A stretch of 64,000 bases of DNA from assembly GCF_022440805.1 (NCBI RefSeq), contig NZ_JAKNTK010000001.1, positions 558,001-622,000 on the forward strand, given 5' to 3'. The notes beneath the pieces are model-generated. The model was not told where the DNA came from. It did not search any database and worked only from the letters and a program-made list of their open reading frames with translations. Shown piece by piece: positions 59,954 through 64,000 of the stretch. Numbering within the stretch: position 1 is the first letter of the stretch; each line of letters starts with the position of its first letter. Source of the DNA: Holdemania massiliensis. GTDB taxonomy: Bacteria > Bacillota_I > Bacilli_A > Erysipelotrichales > Erysipelotrichaceae. The position numbers and the translations under genes were made by a program.

Positions 59954-60886
59954 ATGTTAGATCTTGCGGTCCTGTTTCATGTTGAAATGCAGATCCTGAT
60001 CTTTTTCGGCCTCGGCGCGCTTTTAAAAAAGCAGAAGATCACTGACGGTCACATCGACGAATTTTTATCCACATTGATTCTGAATCTGATCATGCCGGTG
60101 AATATCTTTCTGTCGTTTTACCGCAATGTTTCAGTCGCGATGCTGCAGAAGAGCTTTCTGTTAGTTCTGGCGGGGATCATCGTCGTCGTGCTTGTCCTGG
60201 CGCTGTCGCGTCTGCTGCCCAAGTCCATGTCGTTGGAAAAGCGGCGGATTGCGCAGTATTCGATGTTGATTTCCAACGGTTCGCTGATCGGCCTGCCTTT
60301 GATCGAAGGCTTGTGTGGCAGCACCGGCGTTGTGTATGCCAACATCTTTATGATACCGACGCGCATTCTGTCCTTTTCTTCGGGTGAAAAATATTTCAAT
60401 ACGGGGTGGAAACCGGCCGGAGCGTTGACCATCGCGAAGAAGTTCTTTTTCAATCCGATCACCCTGGCGATGATCCTGGGATTTCTTTTCAAACTTGCCC
60501 AGCTTGGAATACCGGCAGGGATCGACGCGGTATTCAGTTCCTTGTCGGGCTGCATGAGTCCGCTGGCGCTGTTATTGGTCGGCTCAACCTTGCTGGAAAG
60601 CGGATCGGAAAAAGAGAATGTTTCAAAGGACATCGTTGAAATCAGTGTGTTCCGCCTGATCATCGCTCCGCTTCTAACCTACTTTGTGTGCGCTGCGCTG
60701 CGCCTCAGTACCCCGCAGATCATCGCCGCGGTTCTGGTCAACGCCACGCCGGTGGCTTCCACCGCAACGATCTTCTGCCGCAAATACAACGGCAACATCC
60801 GCTATACCAGCCGCTGTGTCTTTTTCTCCACGGTGCTGTCCTTATTTACGTTAGTGCTGGTTTCGGTTACAATGTCCATGGGATAA
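59954..60886 (+). CDS. AEC-family permease, copy 2
   Basis: The 310-residue protein has about ten membrane segments; ISNGSLIGLPLIEG and VNATPVASTATIFCRKY are AEC-like. It is related to the AEC permease at 26110 but not close. Organic anions or similar are usual cargo of the family. AGGGGGAA precedes the ATG. A MATE gene begins 14 bp downstream. Confidence 0.87.
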   Translation: MLDLAVLFHVEMQILIFFGLGALLKKQKITDGHIDEFLSTLILNLIMPVNIFLSFYRNVSVAMLQKSFLLVLAGIIVVVLVLALSRLLPKSMSLEKRRIAQYSMLISNGSLIGLPLIEGLCGSTGVVYANIFMIPTRILSFSSGEKYFNTGWKPAGALTIAKKFFFNPITLAMILGFLFKLAQLGIPAGIDAVFSSLSGCMSPLALLLVGSTLLESGSEKENVSKDIVEISVFRLIIAPLLTYFVCAALRLSTPQIIAAVLVNATPVASTATIFCRKYNGNIRYTSRCVFFSTVLSLFTLVLVSVTMSMG

Positions 60887-60900
60887 GGGGGAAATTTTCC

Positions 60901-62268
60901 ATGACGAATAAACTTCAGTTCAAGGTCGATCTGATTCGGGGACCGATCTTTCAGTCGCTGCTTTTATTTGCGATTCCGCTGTTTTTTTCCAATGTGTTCC
61001 AGCAATTATACAATACCGTGGATACGATGATCGTCGGACATGTGCTGGGAGATTTGTCGCTGGCGGCGATTGGTTCCTGCGCGGCGATTTATGATCTGTT
61101 GATCGGATTTGCACTGGGGATCGGCAACGGACTGGCGATTGTCACTGCCCGCAGTTATGGGGCACAGGATGAGGAGCTGCTGAAAAAGTCGGTTGCAGCT
61201 TCGATTGTGATCGGACTGGTCACTTCGCTGGTATTAACCGTAGGAGCGGAGATCATTTTAATGCCGCTGTTAAAAATGCTGGATACCCCGCCGGAGATCC
61301 TTGCGGAAGCATTCAGCTATATTTCGATCATCACGCGCTTTACGCTTGTGATGTTTGCGTATAATCTGTGTGCGGGACTGCTGCGGGCGATTGGCAACAG
61401 CTTTATGCCGCTGGTCTTTCTGATTCTGTCCTCGTGCTTGAATATCGGACTGGATATCTTCTTCATCGCCCAGCTGAATATGGGCGTCGGAGGTGCGGCG
61501 ATCGCGACGGTCATCGCACAGGGAATTTCCGTGGTGCTGTGCCTGATTTACATCCTGAAAAAAACGCCGGCCTTGATTCCGCAGTCACGGCATTTCAAGA
61601 TCGGCCGGGAAATCTATGCGGAGATGGTCGGTCAGGGTCTGTCCATGGGCTTCATGGGCAGCATTGTCGCTGCCGGATCCGTCGTGCTGCAGTATGGCAT
61701 CAACAATCTGGGAACTCTGATCATTGCCGGACATACCGCTGCCCGCAAGCTGTTTATGTTTTTCAACATGCCGTTTTCAGCGATGGCAATGGCAATTTCA
61801 ACGTTTGTATCGCAGAACCGCGGGGCCGACCAGCGCGGACGGATTCTAAAGGCAATGCGCTGCGCGGTGATTTATGATTTTGTGATGGCGGCGTTGGTCA
61901 CGGTGATTCTCGGTTTGTTCGCGAAGGATCTTGTTCAGCTGATTTCCGGATCCCAGGAAGCAGTCGTGCTGAATAACGGCGCGCTGTATCTGCAGGTTGT
62001 CGGTCCGTTTTACGCAGTGCTGGGGGTGCTTTTGGAAACGCGGTTTGCCCTGCAGGGCTTAGGCGCGAAAATGATTCCGCTGGTTTCCAGTGTGATCGAG
62101 CTGGTAGGCAAGGTCGTGTTTGCCTTCCTGTTCATTCCCAAGTTTGCCTATCTCGCGGTGATTTTCTGCGAGCCGGTGATCTGGTGTCTGATGACGGTGC
62201 AGCTGATCTATGCTTTTGTCACTCATCCGTATATTCACTTGCTTGCGCCGAAACTGAAAACATCGTGA
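60901..62268 (+). CDS. MATE-family efflux transporter, copy 2
   Basis: The 455-residue protein has the MATE landmarks LFFSNVFQQLYNTVDTMIVGH (in part), GNGLAIVTARSYGAQDEE and FVSQNRGADQRGRI. It is a likely Na+/H+-driven exporter. The start at 60901 follows AAGGGGGAAA. It is probably co-transcribed with the AEC permease and with the downstream HAD phosphatase gene. Confidence 0.92.
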   Translation: MTNKLQFKVDLIRGPIFQSLLLFAIPLFFSNVFQQLYNTVDTMIVGHVLGDLSLAAIGSCAAIYDLLIGFALGIGNGLAIVTARSYGAQDEELLKKSVAASIVIGLVTSLVLTVGAEIILMPLLKMLDTPPEILAEAFSYISIITRFTLVMFAYNLCAGLLRAIGNSFMPLVFLILSSCLNIGLDIFFIAQLNMGVGGAAIATVIAQGISVVLCLIYILKKTPALIPQSRHFKIGREIYAEMVGQGLSMGFMGSIVAAGSVVLQYGINNLGTLIIAGHTAARKLFMFFNMPFSAMAMAISTFVSQNRGADQRGRILKAMRCAVIYDFVMAALVTVILGLFAKDLVQLISGSQEAVVLNNGALYLQVVGPFYAVLGVLLETRFALQGLGAKMIPLVSSVIELVGKVVFAFLFIPKFAYLAVIFCEPVIWCLMTVQLIYAFVTHPYIHLLAPKLKTS

Positions 62269-62289
62269 TGAAGAAAAGAGGACAGAGCG

Positions 62290-63099
62290 ATGAAAGTGTT
62301 TGTTTCTGATTTGGACGGTACGCTGTATCCGCCGAATGTAACGGACAGCGGTGAGGAAAACCGCGCGGCGATTCGCCGTTGGCGCGAAGCGGGCAATGTG
62401 TTTGCAGTTGCAACGGTGCGGATTCACCAGTCTTATCCCAAGGTCGCAGAGGATCTGGGGTTTGCGGTGGATTATCTGGGCGGCAATGGCGCAGAACTGA
62501 TTTTCAGTGATCAAACTCGAATCTTGCGTACGATCAAAGCGGAAGTCTTTCTGGAACTTGCGGACTGGCTGAAAGCGCATGACGTCGATGGAACAGTCAA
62601 GATGAATTGTCAGGGATGCTGGATCAGCAGCGACAGAAAGCATTATCCGTATGGTTATCCTGAACGAATCCGCAATTCTCTGCGCCAGTCGCTGACTTTG
62701 GAAGAGGCGACGATTTTGCCGGATGCGGAAATTGTCAATCTAGGCATCATTCTGCATCCGGATCAGCGCGACGCCGTAAAACAGGCACTGCGTTTAAAAC
62801 TGGGTTCACAGCTGAATGTCGTCAGCTCGGATCGGGACAATCTGGATGTGATTCGTCCGGATTGTTCCAAAGCGGCGGCGCTGGCTTTATTAGCGGAACG
62901 CTGCAAGGTTCCGTTGAGTGAGGTCATCGTGATCGGCGATTCTGAGAATGACGTGGGCATGTTTAACGTCGTAAAGATGAGCTATTGCATGGCTGATGCA
63001 GAACCGCAGATTCAGCAGAAGGCCGTCCAGACAGTTCGTTCCGTTGCGGCGGCACTGGAGCTGGAAATGGCCAAGCTGCAGGCGGAGCAGGGATCTTAA
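62290..63099 (+). CDS. Cof-type HAD-superfamily phosphatase
   Basis: The 269-residue protein has motif I (VSDLDGTLYPP, nucleophile Asp7) and motif IV (VIGDSENDVGMF). Motif II reads VATVRIHQ in place of the usual TGR, a slight departure. It is a cytoplasmic phosphatase of the Cof/YidA family with broad substrate range. It begins 21 bp after the MATE gene and is followed by a strong terminator. Confidence 0.9.
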   Translation: MKVFVSDLDGTLYPPNVTDSGEENRAAIRRWREAGNVFAVATVRIHQSYPKVAEDLGFAVDYLGGNGAELIFSDQTRILRTIKAEVFLELADWLKAHDVDGTVKMNCQGCWISSDRKHYPYGYPERIRNSLRQSLTLEEATILPDAEIVNLGIILHPDQRDAVKQALRLKLGSQLNVVSSDRDNLDVIRPDCSKAAALALLAERCKVPLSEVIVIGDSENDVGMFNVVKMSYCMADAEPQIQQKAVQTVRSVAAALELEMAKLQAEQGS

Positions 63100-63131
63100 T
63101 CAAGAAAAAAACGGAGAACTCACAACTGAAT

Positions 63132-63166
63132 AAAAAGGCTTGTCTGCAGCAGGACAGGCCTTTTTT
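63132..63166 (+). terminator. Terminator after the HAD gene
   Basis: AAAAAGGCTTGTC pairs with GACAGGCCTTTTTT (one G-U), giving a strong stem and T-run. Confidence 0.87.
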
Positions 63167-63413
63167 GAACGGAATTGAGATGAACTGAGGATAACCCTTT
63201 TTGCGTAAGCCTGCTTTTATTCTGCGCAGAAATCAGCCAGTTTCCAATAATGTTTTTCATAATAGAAAGACAAATAAGAGAATTTTTGGATCCGATGAAT
63301 CAATTTGAGAGAGGAAAAGAAGCGGAGGCTGAGAATTTTATTCGATCTGCGTCCAGGTTCTTTCCAGATCGAGAAAAGATGTTAAAGTAGGATCAGAAAG
63401 AAGGAAAGTGATG

Positions 63414-64000
63414 ATGAAACCCATTCAAACTATGGATCTGAATAACTACCGCTTCCTGTCCAAATTAACGATGAATCCTTTTCGTGAAGAAGTCATTGCC
63501 TGTGTTCGCTCCCAAATGGAACTGCAGGAAAATCGTTACCGCCATGAACTGATGATAAAAAAAGGAAAGGCGTGGGAAACACGGCTGAAGTTGAAGAAAC
63601 CTGGGTTAGTCTGCTTTTTGGATGCGGACACCTTACTTTTAACCAGCGCAGAAACAACTTCATTTCAGAGTGATCCCAAGAAAACTCAATTTTTAACCTA
63701 TTCATTGAAAACCGGCGATCTGACTGAGATCTTTTCTCTTCCGTTTCCGGTATCCTCAGCCCATTATTTAGGCGGCACACAGCTGATCGTCAAAGCTGAG
63801 GTGGATGAAAATGTTGGGGAGGATGAAGCGAATTTCCCAACAGGAAACACGTATAAAGAAAACGTTATGGTCTTGGAAGAGCTGCCCTGGTGTGCAAATG
63901 GCCGTGGCTTCATCAGCTGTCATCGAAACCAGTTGTTTGTGGCTGACTGGACGACGCAGCAGTATCAGCCGATCACCTCTTCCGGGTTTCAATGCGGCAG
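63414..64000 (+). CDS. S9-type peptidase (prolyl-oligopeptidase-like), N-terminal part
   Basis: An open frame starts at ATG 63414 (or 63411) behind AAGGAAAG and runs off the window end without a stop, giving at least 195 residues. The visible part is beta-propeller-like (FLDADTLLLTSAETT, LEELPWCANGRGFIS, LFVADWTTQQYQPIT), as in the N-terminal domain of S9 acylaminoacyl/dipeptidyl peptidases. The catalytic hydrolase domain would lie beyond the window. The bases from 63170 to 63410 hold no other gene that I can see. Confidence 0.72.
   Translation, partial: MKPIQTMDLNNYRFLSKLTMNPFREEVIACVRSQMELQENRYRHELMIKKGKAWETRLKLKKPGLVCFLDADTLLLTSAETTSFQSDPKKTQFLTYSLKTGDLTEIFSLPFPVSSAHYLGGTQLIVKAEVDENVGEDEANFPTGNTYKENVMVLEELPWCANGRGFISCHRNQLFVADWTTQQYQPITSSGFQCG

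Overview
The window looks like a chromosomal segment of a low-to-mid-GC Gram-positive gut-type fermenter. I infer a Firmicutes/Bacillota member, perhaps of the Erysipelotrichia (Holdemania-like), but I have no rRNA or marker phylogeny to prove it. The evidence is strong purine-rich Shine-Dalgarno sites, TTGACA/TATAAT-type promoters, intrinsic terminators, lipobox lipoproteins, a LicT/RAT antitermination switch, many PTS permeases and no sign of an outer membrane. No rRNA, tRNA, CRISPR array, transposase or phage gene was seen. The first gene (PTS EIIBCA) and the last (S9-type peptidase) are cut by the window edges.

Region 1 (1-3.9 kb) holds a beta-glucoside-type PTS permease, an esterase and a class II ketose-bisphosphate aldolase. 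Region 2 (4.1-18.5 kb) is a large L-ascorbate/pentose-phosphate locus. It has an UlaCAB-type PTS, UlaG lactonase, UlaD decarboxylase, two UlaE-type 3-epimerases, a UlaF/AraD-type 4-epimerase, an Rpe-like epimerase, a second class II aldolase-family protein, a BtpA/SgcQ protein, a split transketolase, a HAD phosphatase and an unassigned beta-propeller-like protein. A DeoR-family regulator is translationally coupled to a small membrane protein. Copies of an AATCATATAA-like motif, partly as inverted pairs, lie in all three control regions and suggest one regulon.

Region 3 (18.6-22.2 kb) encodes four surface lipoproteins: two rhodanese-like proteins (one without the catalytic Cys), an ApbE-type flavin transferase and a lipoprotein with a plausible flavinylation motif. 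Region 4 (22.5-30.6 kb) has an Hpt protein followed by a REC-HD-GYP-GGDEF protein, an XRE membrane regulator, an AEC transporter, a transglutaminase-like protein, a MATE exporter behind a leader terminator, and a small gene broken by an amber codon. Region 5 (30.6-34.8 kb) is an amino-sugar unit: RpiR regulator, mannose-family PTS IIC/IID, NanE and a SIS protein. Region 6 (34.8-38.7 kb) pairs a hybrid histidine kinase with a sugar-binding lipoprotein. Region 7 (38.9-40.1 kb) contains tandem modules resembling type I toxin-antitoxin loci plus an orphan antisense RNA. It is followed by glyA and an Agr/LytTR-type two-component pair.

Region 8 (44.4-62.3 kb) starts with a LicT-controlled beta-glucoside PTS (EIIA, antiterminator, EIIBC). 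It continues with three M81/MlrC-family paralogues, an RpiR regulator, an M24-fold protein lacking key metal ligands, AbrB and MFS transporters, two 6-phospho-beta-glucosidases, an AEC carrier and a second MATE exporter. A Cof-type phosphatase and the start of an S9 peptidase close the window. The most novel-looking items are the M81/M24 cluster, the flavinylated-lipoprotein set, the tandem type I toxin-antitoxin-like repeats and the hybrid ula/sgc regulon.
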